Origin: Prosthecobacter sp.
Lineage (GTDB): Bacteria > Verrucomicrobiota > Verrucomicrobiia > Verrucomicrobiales > Verrucomicrobiaceae
Direction: 5' to 3'
DNA length: 64,000 nt
NCBI GenBank assembly: GCA_019186985.1
Contig: JABARQ010000017.1
Span: 62,001 to 126,000, forward strand
Shown: positions 12,313-21,394 of the stretch, piece by piece
How positions within the stretch are numbered: position 1 is the stretch's first letter
How the letters are laid out: every line of letters begins with the position of its first letter
Program-made: the position numbers and the translations under genes
The notes under the pieces: generated by a model
What the model was told of the DNA's origin: nothing
The model's input: only the letters and a program-made list of their open reading frames with translations
Database searches by the model: none

Positions 12313-13935
12313 TCATTCGCGCCCGGCGCGCTCCTTCTCCCAGAAGGCGATTTCCGTCGCCACCATCAGGCCCATGGCGCCGCCGCGGTCATCTCGGCCG
12401 AGGATGGCGGTGCGGTCGAGGTAGTCGCGCAGGGAGTTCATCTTGCCCGTGCCGGTGCAGACATCCACCAGCCTGCCGTCGGGGCCGATGCGGCTTTTGA
12501 TGGCCGTCCAGGCCTTGTCCACGACAGTCTGCCAGGATTCAGGCTCGAGCCATCCCCGGCGCAGGCCGCGCACGATGGCGAAGGTGATCATGCAGGTGCT
12601 GGTGAACTCGCGATAGCTCTCCTCATGGTCGATGACCTGATGCCAGGCGCCTGTGGGGTCCTGGTGCTTCTTCAGCGCCAGCAGATGGTTTCGATAGGCC
12701 TTCAGGAAGGCGTCATGCTCTGCGGAACCCCGGGGCAGATGACTCAGTGAAAGCGACAGGCCCAGTGCGGGAAACCCGTTGCCGCGCCCCCAGGCGGATT
12801 CATCCAGCGGTGAGTGGCGGTAGATGCCGTCGGCTCGCAGGCAGAGCTTCTCCATGAAGCGCAGGTGGCGGAGGCATTGCTCGAAGTATTTCCTGTCCCC
12901 GGTCAGCGCGCCCGTCTCGGCAAGGATGGCGCAGCCCATGAAGACGGAGTCGCTCATCTCACTGTGGAAGGGCATGGACTCCCTGGGGTGACCCTGATTG
13001 TCGAATCCGTAATCGGCGGCTTTTCTGGCAAGCGCGGTCCAGGCGGAGTCGCCGGTACGCCGTGCCAGTTCGGAAAAGACCAGGTGCCCGGAGATCGTGC
13101 TGCCGTTGCCGCTGGCGGGCATGGATTCCTTTTCGCCACTGCGATAAGCGGAGCAGATGCGTTCGGCGTCGCGCAGGGCCGAATCATCGCCCTTCAACTC
13201 TCCCAGCCGCATGCGTCCCACGATCGCCAGCGCCGGGATGTAAACCACGGGGTCCAGCTTGTGTCCGTAAACCTTGGCGAGTTCCTCCGCCACTTCCACG
13301 GCGCTGCGGTTCACGCGTCTCTGAAGCTCCTGCCTGGCTGCCGAAGGCTTGCCGGAGGCTGCTGCCTTCAGTGCGTCGTTGGCATGGGCGGGTTCAACCA
13401 CGGTGCAGGGGATGACGCCCATTTCACAGGAAGGCGTCTCACCCAGCGCCCTGGAGAGTGATGTCGCCGAGACGTCGTCTGCGGAGGCCACCAGGATGAC
13501 CCTGTCCGGGGCCTGCATGCCAATCCAGCGCCAGAGGTAGTGCGCCACATCGTTTTCAGGCTGGTTGTAGGCATTGCCCGCAGGCGGGAACGACATGGGC
13601 GGCACCTCTTCTCCCGCCTGAAGGCCGGGCCGGATGTCGGGCACCAGCGAGATGAGCGCTGCTGCCTCCTGCTTGGATCCGTTGTGGAGGGTTTCCACCG
13701 CGCGTGTCGCCGCATTCACGGATTCCTTGCGTCCGTCCAGTCCGCCAACGACGAGGATCCTCGGCTTCTTCAAGGCCGGCTTGAGGTCATCTCCGTCAAG
13801 CATGCAGTGGATTGTCACCCCGCTGCGGGTCACGCCGATGGCGGAACGAACCAGGGTCCCGGACTTCGCTGCCGATGCGATGCAGGCAGCAAACCCCAAG
13901 ACGACAAAGGCGGACAGGCGGGCGGAAGATTTCAT
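12313..13935 (-). CDS. Secreted GH105-like unsaturated uronyl hydrolase with N-terminal extra domain
   Basis: The C-terminal half (about residues 250-525) resembles GH88/GH105 unsaturated rhamnogalacturonyl hydrolases such as YteR. It shows an alpha/alpha-barrel pattern with SEMSDSVFMGCAILAE (candidate catalytic Asp), WGRGNGF, GAWHQVID and FTSTCMITFAIVRG. Such enzymes remove the unsaturated uronic acid left by pectin lyases. A signal peptide occupies residues 1-22. The N-terminal 230 residues are a separate domain (ILVVGGLDGRKES, AGNAYNQPENDVAHYLW, DRVILVASADD). Its layout recalls an M14 peptidase fold that has lost its zinc ligands, but that comparison is only an inference. The 540-aa length exceeds the roughly 370 aa of a simple GH105. 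Confidence 0.8.
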   Translation of the reverse strand: MKSSARLSAFVVLGFAACIASAAKSGTLVRSAIGVTRSGVTIHCMLDGDDLKPALKKPRILVVGGLDGRKESVNAATRAVETLHNGSKQEAAALISLVPDIRPGLQAGEEVPPMSFPPAGNAYNQPENDVAHYLWRWIGMQAPDRVILVASADDVSATSLSRALGETPSCEMGVIPCTVVEPAHANDALKAAASGKPSAARQELQRRVNRSAVEVAEELAKVYGHKLDPVVYIPALAIVGRMRLGELKGDDSALRDAERICSAYRSGEKESMPASGNGSTISGHLVFSELARRTGDSAWTALARKAADYGFDNQGHPRESMPFHSEMSDSVFMGCAILAETGALTGDRKYFEQCLRHLRFMEKLCLRADGIYRHSPLDESAWGRGNGFPALGLSLSLSHLPRGSAEHDAFLKAYRNHLLALKKHQDPTGAWHQVIDHEESYREFTSTCMITFAIVRGLRRGWLEPESWQTVVDKAWTAIKSRIGPDGRLVDVCTGTGKMNSLRDYLDRTAILGRDDRGGAMGLMVATEIAFWEKERAGRE

Positions 13936-14088
13936 AAGGAGGGAAGGTCAGGTGCGGCTGCTTCTACCGGCCGCGTCACCGAGCGTCAAGCAACGCGGGA
14001 CATCAGGTTTTTTCCACCCTCCTGTCCTCATGAGGGGTTTTGATCAAGTCCACCGGGGCGCTTCGTATTGGATGTTTGTCGCCTGCCC

Positions 14089-15324
14089 ATGAACACACCC
14101 GCCGATCCCGCTTCCGAATCCCCTGTGGCGGAACCCGCTCGCCTGACTTCCCTTGATGCGCTGAGGGGCTTCGACATGTTCTGGATCCTGGGGGCGACAA
14201 GCATCGCGGGAGCCCTGGAGAAGATGAAGGCGAATGAGTTCACAACCCTGCTCGCCACGCAGCTCACCCATGTCACCTGGGAGGGTTTTCGTTTTTATGA
14301 CCTGATCTTCCCGCTGTTCCTGTTCATCGTCGGGGTGTCGATGGTCTTCTCGCTCGACAAAGCTCTGGCCAAGGGCGGACCTGGAGCGGTGCTATGGCGT
14401 GTTTTGCGCCGCAGTCTGCTGTTGTTTGCCCTCGGGGTCTTCGCCTCGGGCGGGCTTTCGAAGCCATGGCCGGATGTGGCCCTGGGCGGAGTGCTGCACC
14501 GCATCGCGGCCTGCTACCTGCTGGCCTCGTTGGCTTATGTCCTGGTCAGGCGCGCCCGGGGATTGGTTTATGCCAGCGTGCTGCTGCTTGTGGGCTACTG
14601 GTCCCTGCTGACGTTTGTGCCGGTGCCCGACTTCAAGCTCGCCAAGCCTGTGGTGGACGAGATTGCCGAGCGCATCGGCTCCAGTTCACCCGACGCCATC
14701 AGCGCCAGCGTGACGGCCCGTGTGACCGGCTCCTACGAGGAGGGGCGCAACCTGACGAATCATCTGGATTTCCGCTTCCTGCCCGGCAGGAAGGCTCAGG
14801 ACTATTACATCAACGAGGGGCTGCTCTCGACACTTCCGGCCGTCGCCCTGCCGCTGTTCGGGGCCCTGGCGGCGCTGCTGTTCAAGAACACGAGCCTCAC
14901 GCCGTCGAAAAAGATGCTGTGGCTGATCGCGGGCGGCCTGGCCTGCGTGGCTCTTGGCCTGCTCTGGTCAGTGCAGTTCCCGATGATCAAGCGCATCTGG
15001 ACCTCCTCGTTTGTGCTGGTGGCGGGCGGAACGGCGGCCTGTCTGATGGCGCTGTTTTACGGGATTGTGGACGTCCTTGGCTGGCGCACCTGGTGCCGTC
15101 CGTTCATCTGGATCGGCTGCAACCCTCTCACCCTCTACATCCTCAATCCGATTGTCGGCTTCCAGTCCCTTGCCACACGCCTGGCCGGTGGCGACGTGAG
15201 GAGCTTCCTCGACGCCCAAGTCTCGCCCGGATTCGGAGGACTGGTGGTTTCGGTCACCGGCATGCTGCTGGTGGTGCTGCTCGCCCGCTTCCTTTGCCGG
15301 CGTGGCATCTTCCTGCGCGTGTGA
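14089..15324 (+). CDS. HGSNAT/DUF5009-type membrane acyltransferase
   Basis: This is a multi-span membrane protein of 411 residues with about ten hydrophobic helices. The N-terminal signature LTSLDALRGFDMFWI and FYDLIFPLFLFIVGVSM are typical of bacterial homologues of heparan-alpha-glucosaminide N-acetyltransferase (DUF5009/DUF1624). The family transfers acetyl groups from cytosolic acetyl-CoA to sugars across the membrane. In Verrucomicrobiota and Bacteroidetes such genes often sit among glycan-degradation genes, as here. I chose the ATG at 14089; an upstream TTG at 14068 would add only seven unlikely residues. It is divergent from the GH105 gene with a 153-bp gap. The acceptor is unknown. 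Confidence 0.82.
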   Translation: MNTPADPASESPVAEPARLTSLDALRGFDMFWILGATSIAGALEKMKANEFTTLLATQLTHVTWEGFRFYDLIFPLFLFIVGVSMVFSLDKALAKGGPGAVLWRVLRRSLLLFALGVFASGGLSKPWPDVALGGVLHRIAACYLLASLAYVLVRRARGLVYASVLLLVGYWSLLTFVPVPDFKLAKPVVDEIAERIGSSSPDAISASVTARVTGSYEEGRNLTNHLDFRFLPGRKAQDYYINEGLLSTLPAVALPLFGALAALLFKNTSLTPSKKMLWLIAGGLACVALGLLWSVQFPMIKRIWTSSFVLVAGGTAACLMALFYGIVDVLGWRTWCRPFIWIGCNPLTLYILNPIVGFQSLATRLAGGDVRSFLDAQVSPGFGGLVVSVTGMLLVVLLARFLCRRGIFLRV

Positions 15325-15360
15325 AGCTTCGCTCGGGCAGGGGCTGCGCTTCGGAACAGC

Positions 15361-15561
15361 CTAACGACCACGCGTTTTCATCGACAGGATGCTGGTGCCA
15401 TGCGTCACCAGGCCGCTGCCGCCGGTGATGATGCGGCGGACGGGCTCGCCGGTCTGAGGGTCGGCCTTCAGCGGCGGATCGCTCATCTTCTGTTGCACCT
15501 CAAAACGGCGCGGCTGCTCATCCGGATTCGCGGGGATGGTTTCGTAGACGTAGGTGGCCAT
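15361..15561 (-). CDS. FmdB-like small protein lacking the zinc-ribbon cysteines
   Basis: This 66-residue protein begins MATYVYETIP, the hallmark start of FmdB/CxxC-ssDUF zinc-ribbon proteins (usually MPxYxYxC). It continues with RRFEVQQKMSDPPLKADPQTG and PVRRIITGGSG, which match the typical FmdB body. The four cysteines that normally bind zinc are all missing, a variant I believe recurs in Verrucomicrobiota. The role is unknown; in other taxa such proteins are annotated as putative regulators. It stands alone, convergent with the acyltransferase gene. The family call rests on the N-terminal and GGSG motifs. Confidence 0.7.
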   Translation of the reverse strand: MATYVYETIPANPDEQPRRFEVQQKMSDPPLKADPQTGEPVRRIITGGSGLVTHGTSILSMKTRGR

Positions 15562-15736
15562 GGCGGTGTTAAGACGACGGGTTCAAGCATGAATTCGTAC
15601 TCAGGCCGGCTCATATTTCAAGCGTCACAAAGAGCTGCAGGACGCATGCACTCATGCACGGGACTTGGATCAAGCCGGCCTCAGGTTTGATTCGTGCGGG
15701 CGGGATCGAAGCAGGTTCGATGAGTCATTGAGCCGA

Positions 15737-17056
15737 CTAGATTGCCAGCGCGTTCTCTGCGTCACCGAAGTGGTGGGTCTTGACTCCCATGCGGTCCATG
15801 AGGGCGATGTGGAGGCGGCAGAGCTTGCGGTTTGGATCCTTGCTGAGGTCGTGGAAACGTCCGCCCTGGATGGTGCCGCCGCCGTTGCCGGCGAGGACCA
15901 CGGGGAGCTGGCGCGAATCGTGCGCGTTGCCGTCCATGAGGCTGCTCGTGAGCAGGATCATGCTGTTCTCCAGCAGCGTGCGCTCGCCTTCGTTCGTGGC
16001 CTGCATCTTGGCGAGGAACTCGGCCCAGAGTTTGACCTGATGCTCGTTGACGCGCTGATACAGGCTCAGGCGATGTTCGTCGTTGGCGTGGTGGGAAAGC
16101 TCATGGATGCCGCCGCTGATGCCGTCGAGGCTGGGGAAGCGCATGTTCGAAAGGTCGTTGTTCATCATGAAGGTGGCCACGCGGGTGCGGTCCATCTGGA
16201 AGGCCAGGAGCATGATGTCGAACATGAGGCGCAGATGATCTTCGCTGCTGGCGGGGATGCCGGAGGCAGGGCGTCCGAGGGTGACGGTCTTCACCGTCGG
16301 CTGCCAGCCGCTGCCGTTGGTCTCGGCCTGGCTGATTTTTTCAGCCAGTTCGACCCGCTGTTCGATTTCACGCACGGAAGTCAGGTATTCGTCGAGCTTC
16401 TGCCGGTCGCGGCTGCTGAGCTTGGTCCTGAGGCTGCCGGCGTCCTGAAGCACCAGGTCAAGGATGCTCTTGTCCCGCTTGCGGCGGCTGCCGTCGTCAA
16501 AGAGCTGGTCGAAAGCCTGCTGCGGGAAGATCTCCTTGGGGGCCGGTGTGGTGGGGGTGCTCCAGGAGATGTAGGCGGAGTAGATCGAGGTGAAGCCGCT
16601 GTCCGTGCTGTAGCTCGGGCGTTCGGTGCCAAGCACGACGCTGGGCACGGGGGTGAACCTGCCGGTGTGTTCGGCGATGATCTGATCCATCGTGGTGCCC
16701 ACCTCGACGTCGGTGGTGGTCTTTTTCACCTTCAGGCCGCAGAGCACGTTCATCTTCGGGTAGTGGCCGCCCTCTCCCTCGACCGTGGTCGGGTTCCACA
16801 GGCCGGTGAAGACGTTGACGTGCTTCTTCAGCCCTTCGAGCGGGGTGAGCGACTTTTTGAAGACCATGCCACCCGCAGTTGTTTCCGCGCCCCAGTGGTG
16901 AGGGTTCACGCCGTTGCCGGTGAAGCAGACCGCAAGGCGGCGCGGGGCGGTGTTGTTCTTGACGGACGTGGCTCCGAAAGCGCAGATGGATTCGAGCCAG
17001 GGCAGACCAAGGGCGACACCGGTACCGCGAAGAAACTGACGACGAGAAGTATTCAT
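15737..17056 (-). CDS. DUF1552 Tat-exported protein
   Basis: This 439-residue protein has a twin-arginine signal (SRRQFLRGTGVALGLPWLES). The body matches DUF1552: RRLAVCFTGNGVNPHHW, GLWNPTTVEGEGGHYP, TTMDQIIAEHTG, SFTSIYSAYISW-like segments and ELSHHANDE. In Planctomycetes and Verrucomicrobiota, DUF1552 genes normally follow a gene for a large DUF1592/DUF1588/DUF1587 cytochrome-like protein, and the pair is thought to act outside the cytoplasm. No such partner is present here; the neighbour downstream on the same strand is a sulfatase. Function is unknown. A metallo-hydrolase-like role has been suggested for related DUF1501 folds. Confidence 0.85.
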   Translation of the reverse strand: MNTSRRQFLRGTGVALGLPWLESICAFGATSVKNNTAPRRLAVCFTGNGVNPHHWGAETTAGGMVFKKSLTPLEGLKKHVNVFTGLWNPTTVEGEGGHYPKMNVLCGLKVKKTTTDVEVGTTMDQIIAEHTGRFTPVPSVVLGTERPSYSTDSGFTSIYSAYISWSTPTTPAPKEIFPQQAFDQLFDDGSRRKRDKSILDLVLQDAGSLRTKLSSRDRQKLDEYLTSVREIEQRVELAEKISQAETNGSGWQPTVKTVTLGRPASGIPASSEDHLRLMFDIMLLAFQMDRTRVATFMMNNDLSNMRFPSLDGISGGIHELSHHANDEHRLSLYQRVNEHQVKLWAEFLAKMQATNEGERTLLENSMILLTSSLMDGNAHDSRQLPVVLAGNGGGTIQGGRFHDLSKDPNRKLCRLHIALMDRMGVKTHHFGDAENALAI

Positions 17057-17181
17057 TGGGGGGTGATAAAACTACGCAAAAGCGTCAGCACTGCTTGCGG
17101 AAAAGCGGTGATTGTGCCAACTTTGCGCTCCGGGCGGCCTGTCTTGCGATCGCCTTCTCTGGCGGGAGGCATTTAGCGAGG

Positions 17182-18627
17182 TCATTCATCCGCCGGCTTC
17201 TTCTTCTTTTTGCCCTTTCCTCCGCCTTTTTTCTTCGGCTGAGAGGCTGATTTGCCGGGTGTGTTGGGTGTCGGCATCCTGGCGCCCACGGCTTCGCGCC
17301 AGGCAACCATCTTTGCTTTCAACTCCGCTGCTTTTTCCGGCATCTGGGCGGCCAGATTCTGGGTTTCGCCGATGTCGTCGTCGAGGTTGTACAGTTCCAG
17401 GCGGTGGTCCTCAAAAAATTCCATGAGCTTCCAGGGGCCGGACTGCACCAGCCCGACCGGGGTGGTGCGCCAGGTGTCGGTTCCGGCTCCAAGATAGCCT
17501 GGGAAGTGCTGGAAGATGGCCTCGCGCTTCAGGCTTGCGCCGGCGTTGCGGAAGAGCGGCACCAGACTTTCACCGTCGAGCGGCTGGTTCGGCGGGGCGG
17601 GCGCTCCGGCGACTTCAAGGAAGGTGGGGTAGATGTCCACATGGATGGTTGGGACATTGGCGGAGCTTCCTGCCTTCGTGACACTGGGCCAGCGGACGAT
17701 GAAGGGGACCCGCGTGCCACCCTCATAGAGACTGCCCTTGCCGCTGCGCAGCGGGGCATTGTCGGTGATGTCGCCTGCCTTTTTGATTCCCTCCCTGGCA
17801 TAACCACCCACACCGCCGTTGTCGGAGGAAAAGATCAACACCGTGTTGTCGGCGATGCCCTGCTTCTCCAGCTCCGCCATCACGCGGCCGACGCTTTCAT
17901 CGACGCTGGCAATCATCGCGGCATAGGTGGGGTTGTTGTGTCCGCCGACTCCGGGTTTGTCCTTGAAACGTGCGATCAGCTCCGGCTTGGCCTGATGGGG
18001 GGAGTGAACGCCGAAGTGCGGCAGGTAGAGGAAGAACGGGCCGTCCTTGTGGCGCTGGATGAAGTCCACGGCCTTGTCCGTGAGAAAGTCGGCCAGATAC
18101 TGGTCCCTGGGGTGCTCGACCGGCGGATCGGTCTTGAACTTGAAGTGAACCCCGGAGGATTCGATCGCCTCGTCAAAGCCGCGTTTGCCAGGGTGGAAGT
18201 CGCCGTTCTGACCCAGGTGCCATTTGCCGAACATGCCGGTGGCGTAGCCGGCGTCCTTGAGGGCCCGGGCGATGATGACCTTTTCCAGGGGCAGGCTGGT
18301 CACGTTGTCGACAGGCCGGAGAGGACGCATGGACCAGTCGAAGCGGTCGATGCCGCCGACGGTGTAGACGCCGGTTCGCGGGGCATACTGGCCCGACATC
18401 AGGGCGGCGCGCGTGGGCTGGCAGTTCTGATGATGATGATGGCTGGTCAGCTTCATGCCCTGGGACGCCAGACGGTCGATGTTCGGCGTTTCGTAATACT
18501 TCGACCCGAAGCAGCCGACATCCGTGTAGCCAAGGTCGTCGGCGAGGATGAAAACAAGGTTAGGCTTGTCCGCCGCGGGGGCCTGGCAGGACAGCAGGGC
18601 GATGAGGGGAAGAAGCAGGCGTTTCAT
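17182..18627 (-). CDS. Secreted sulfatase (arylsulfatase A-like)
   Basis: This is a type I sulfatase of 481 residues that hydrolyses sulfate esters. The signal peptide is at residues 1-18. Metal-binding residues are in ILADDLGYTDVG. The formylglycine site is Cys69 in CQPTRAALMSGQ (CxPxR), which needs a formylglycine-generating enzyme encoded elsewhere. FGKWHLGQNGDF and FSSDNGGVGG are further family motifs. The C-terminus ends in a Lys/Gly-rich tail (about 20 residues), unusual for an exported enzyme. The ATG at 18627 is preferred to the GTG at 18639 because it starts the signal peptide. Likely substrates are sulfated polysaccharides. It is one of three sulfatases in the window. Confidence 0.92.
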   Translation of the reverse strand: MKRLLLPLIALLSCQAPAADKPNLVFILADDLGYTDVGCFGSKYYETPNIDRLASQGMKLTSHHHHQNCQPTRAALMSGQYAPRTGVYTVGGIDRFDWSMRPLRPVDNVTSLPLEKVIIARALKDAGYATGMFGKWHLGQNGDFHPGKRGFDEAIESSGVHFKFKTDPPVEHPRDQYLADFLTDKAVDFIQRHKDGPFFLYLPHFGVHSPHQAKPELIARFKDKPGVGGHNNPTYAAMIASVDESVGRVMAELEKQGIADNTVLIFSSDNGGVGGYAREGIKKAGDITDNAPLRSGKGSLYEGGTRVPFIVRWPSVTKAGSSANVPTIHVDIYPTFLEVAGAPAPPNQPLDGESLVPLFRNAGASLKREAIFQHFPGYLGAGTDTWRTTPVGLVQSGPWKLMEFFEDHRLELYNLDDDIGETQNLAAQMPEKAAELKAKMVAWREAVGARMPTPNTPGKSASQPKKKGGGKGKKKKKPADE

Positions 18628-18692
18628 GACGAGGATCACAGGCCGCCTGAAACGCCCCGGGCGCCGCCTTCTCTCGTGAAATCACGCCCGGC

Positions 18693-20138
18693 TCAGAGGA
18701 CGGATGAGACGCGTGAAACGATCACCTCCTTCGTCTTGCGGTCGATGGAATAAAGAATGCCGGGCTGGCTGCGGTCCCAGGCAAAGGCCTGGCCGTGCGC
18801 GCTGATCGGGATGGCGGTCCGCCAGGTCCAGGTGTCGCCATCAACCGGCAGGTCAAGGACATAGAGCTCCTGGGCGTCGTGGCCGGTGATGAAGAGGTGG
18901 CGGTCAGGGCCAAAGCTGCCGCCGGAACTGCTGTTCTTGCCGAACTTCGCCACCATCTCGGCAGGGAAGCGGATTTCGGCGGCGGACTGCCAGTCCAGGT
19001 CGAAGCGCACGACACGCGTGCGCGCAGGGTCGCCGGTCTTCGCATATTGGGCGAAGCAGGCATACCACCAGCCGTCGCGACGATCCACCCAGGTGAGCGA
19101 TCCTCCGATGCCGGTGAGGTCGATGCTTTCGAGAGGCTGCATCGTGGTGATGTCGAAGACCTCCACGGAGCTTTTCATCGGCATCTCCGGATAGTTCGAG
19201 TGCGCGCACCACAGCCTGTCATTGATGACGATTCCAGCGTTGAGATGCTTGATGCGGCCGCTGGTGTCCTTCCAGCCCGCAACACGCTCTCCCGTGTCCT
19301 TGCGGTATTTGCCAATGCCTGCGTTGGTGATGGCATAGAAGTGCTGCGAATCCACGGCGACCCCCTGATGGGCCTCGTCAGCCTGGAAGCGCTTCAGTTC
19401 CTCGTGTTTCCAGACGCCCTTGCTCCCGGCAAGCATCTTGTTCAGTCGGCCCTGTTCCTTGCGCAGCGCGCTCTCGGGAATCGGCATCGGTGTCAGATTC
19501 TCACACTTCAACCCTTCCGAGGCGGGGATGGTCCGCCAGCGCAGGTTCCGGAACCCCACATCGGCCCCGTGATCCTGAAGCGAAAGGTTAGCGCCGCGTT
19601 TCGTCAGATCACCGCCACGGATGCGCAGCACTTCAAGTTCGTTAAACCAGCGCGGGTCGGCGTAGTCGAAGTCGACAACCTTTTCGCCGTTCAGCCAGTG
19701 CTGGATGACCGTTCCCTTGCAGATGATGCGTCCTTCGTTCCATTCGCCGAAGGGCTTCACGACATCCCGGGCCGGAGCCATGCCAAAGAACAGCGACGCA
19801 GCCGCCTGGCGCGGGTTCTCACCATAGGGGCTGTTCGCGTTGTCGAGAAGCTGGTACTCATGCTGGCCGGGCCGGTAATACACGCCGCTGTTGCAGCCCC
19901 TGGAGACCTTCCATTCGAAGCGCAGCTCGAAGTCGTCCGGCACCTTCGACTTCTGATACACGAGGGAGCCGCCCTTCTTCACCCGGGAAATCTCCCCGTT
20001 CACCACCGCCCAGTTGCCGTCCTGCCTCCAGCCATCGAGCGTTTTGCCGTCAAAGAGGGATTCGAACCCGGGTTCCAGGGCCGGTGACAAAGAGGATGCG
20101 AGGAGAAGGGCGGTGAGGACAGGCTGAAAAAGGCGCAT
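18693..20138 (-). CDS. DUF1080 (3-keto-disaccharide hydrolase-like) fused to a C-terminal beta-propeller-like domain
   Basis: This is a secreted protein of 481 residues with signal peptide MRLFQPVLTALLLASSLSPA. Residues about 22-205 form a DUF1080/3-keto-disaccharide hydrolase-like concanavalin fold: FESLFDGKTLDGWR, NSGVYYRPGQHEYQLLD, GEWNEGRIICKG and GFRNLRWRTIP. The rest (about 235-480) has repeated strands such as HQGVAVDSQHFYAITNAGIGKY, SVEVFDITTMQPLESIDL and RHLFITGHDAQELYVLDLP, typical of YncE-like propellers. It lies 66 bp upstream of the sulfatase on the same strand, so co-transcription is plausible. I infer extracellular carbohydrate binding or hydrolysis, with substrate unknown. Confidence 0.82.
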   Translation of the reverse strand: MRLFQPVLTALLLASSLSPALEPGFESLFDGKTLDGWRQDGNWAVVNGEISRVKKGGSLVYQKSKVPDDFELRFEWKVSRGCNSGVYYRPGQHEYQLLDNANSPYGENPRQAAASLFFGMAPARDVVKPFGEWNEGRIICKGTVIQHWLNGEKVVDFDYADPRWFNELEVLRIRGGDLTKRGANLSLQDHGADVGFRNLRWRTIPASEGLKCENLTPMPIPESALRKEQGRLNKMLAGSKGVWKHEELKRFQADEAHQGVAVDSQHFYAITNAGIGKYRKDTGERVAGWKDTSGRIKHLNAGIVINDRLWCAHSNYPEMPMKSSVEVFDITTMQPLESIDLTGIGGSLTWVDRRDGWWYACFAQYAKTGDPARTRVVRFDLDWQSAAEIRFPAEMVAKFGKNSSSGGSFGPDRHLFITGHDAQELYVLDLPVDGDTWTWRTAIPISAHGQAFAWDRSQPGILYSIDRKTKEVIVSRVSSVL

Positions 20139-20197
20139 GACAGCATGACGAAGCAGGCCGTCTTGATCTTCCGAATTCTCCGGTGCAGGACGCTGCC

Positions 20198-21070
20198 TCA
20201 GGCGTGCTTCAAGGCACGATCGACCTGCTGGCGGAAGCCGTTGAGGCGCAGGGAGCCGTCGGCGTGGATGTCGAGAAGTGTGTAGCCGTTGTTCTCCGCG
20301 CCGCTGCCCTCCACCATGGCGACGAGTGTGGTGTAATGGATGCCGTTGATCTGCTGGTAGCCGTTCTTATGCGAGTGTCCCTGGAAGACGCCAAGCACCT
20401 TGCCGGACTTTTCCAGCAGCGAGCGCACGGCGGCGGCGTTTTGCACGGCGTGAGCCTTGTCGGCATCGAGACGCTGATGAGCGAGGACGATGACGGGCCC
20501 GCTGGCCTTGGCGAGCCGGTCATCCAGCCAGGAAAGCTGGTTTGCGGGAATGTTGGCATCCTTCCAGTCGAAGTTCCTCCGTGAATAAGGCGTGCCATCG
20601 GAGCGGAAGCAGGCGTCGAGGATCAGGAAGGTCACGCCGCCGGCCTCGAAGCTCTCATGGCTTCCGGAAGCCTGGGTGTGGGCGGCGAACTCCTGCTTGG
20701 TCAGCGTGCCGACACAGTGGTTGCCCAGCACGTAGTGCCTTGGCATGGCAAGCCGGGCGAAGTGCGATTCCATGGTCTTCAGCCACTCGATCTCCTTTTC
20801 CACGGAATCGGCCTGGTCGATGAAGTCGCCGAGTTCGACGACGAGCGCCGGCTTCTTGCGGTTCATGACCTGCACGGCTTCATCGAGCTTGGCCAGGGCT
20901 TCGCGATAGAAGCGGGTGCGTGCGGGTTCCTTGTCGGCGTAATGCAGGTCGGTCATGAGGCCGACGCGCAGCAGCGGACTGGCATCAGGTTCAGCGGCGA
21001 GGAGCCTGCCGCCGCCGAGTCCGGCTAGCCAGAGGGTGCCGTGATGGAGGAAAGCGCGGCGGGAGGTCAT
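20198..21070 (-). CDS. Exported calcineurin-like metallophosphoesterase
   Basis: This 290-residue protein carries a Tat-like signal (MTSRRAFLHHGTLWLAGLGG). The metallophosphoesterase motifs are complete and in order: MTDLHYAD, ELGDFIDQ, LGNHC, LAHQRLD and FQGHSHKNGY, giving the usual dinuclear metal site. The substrate may be a phosphodiester or nucleotide in the periplasm. The ATG overlaps by one base (TGATG) the stop of a broken upstream reading frame, suggesting that an upstream gene was once translationally coupled to it. It is followed on the same strand by the DUF1080 gene. Confidence 0.88.
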   Translation of the reverse strand: MTSRRAFLHHGTLWLAGLGGGRLLAAEPDASPLLRVGLMTDLHYADKEPARTRFYREALAKLDEAVQVMNRKKPALVVELGDFIDQADSVEKEIEWLKTMESHFARLAMPRHYVLGNHCVGTLTKQEFAAHTQASGSHESFEAGGVTFLILDACFRSDGTPYSRRNFDWKDANIPANQLSWLDDRLAKASGPVIVLAHQRLDADKAHAVQNAAAVRSLLEKSGKVLGVFQGHSHKNGYQQINGIHYTTLVAMVEGSGAENNGYTLLDIHADGSLRLNGFRQQVDRALKHA

Positions 21071-21350
21071 CAGTCGAAGTCCTGCGGGTTGGCGGTCAGC
21101 TTCAGGCGGACATAGCCGTGCAGGGTGACGGCAACACCGCCGACGACGATGAAGCGCACGTCGTGGTCAGCGACGTCCTGCCAACAGTTTTGCGAACGAG
21201 GGTGCCATGATCGTGGGGCGGTTTCCAGACATTGCCTCGCAGAAGCAGCGCGTTGCGCTGCAGCATGGCCAGCCGGCTGAGCGCCGGCAGGCGTGACAGG
21301 CTGCCGCCCACGCGCTTTTTCAAGGGCTCCTGGAGTTCGTCGGAGTTCAT
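21070..21350 (-). pseudogene. Frameshifted small gene or gene remnant upstream of the phosphoesterase
   Basis: Reading from the ATG at 21350, about 54 codons look coding (MNSDELQEPLKK, LSRLAMLQRNALLLRG, PPHDHGTLVRK). The frame then becomes poor and stops at 21102. The -1 frame, entered at an A4 run at 21188-21191, instead gives VRFIVVGGVAVTLHGYVRL and ends NPQDFD at a TGA that overlaps the phosphoesterase ATG. VxxIVVGGxAxxLHGxxR is the start signature of MNT/AbiEii-type nucleotidyltransferases, but no DxD motif follows. Either a one-base deletion broke a small gene, or this is a decayed nucleotidyltransferase fragment. A sequencing error or programmed slip cannot be excluded. Confidence 0.4.
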
Positions 21351-21394
21351 GGCGGGGAACTTAGATGCCCGGGGTGGAAGAGCCAACCGCCATT

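Noticed and set aside
20040-20075. tRNA-like GATTCGAACCC motif
   Set aside because: It lies within the DUF1080 coding sequence at the N-terminal FESLFDGK region, with no acceptor or anticodon stem around it.
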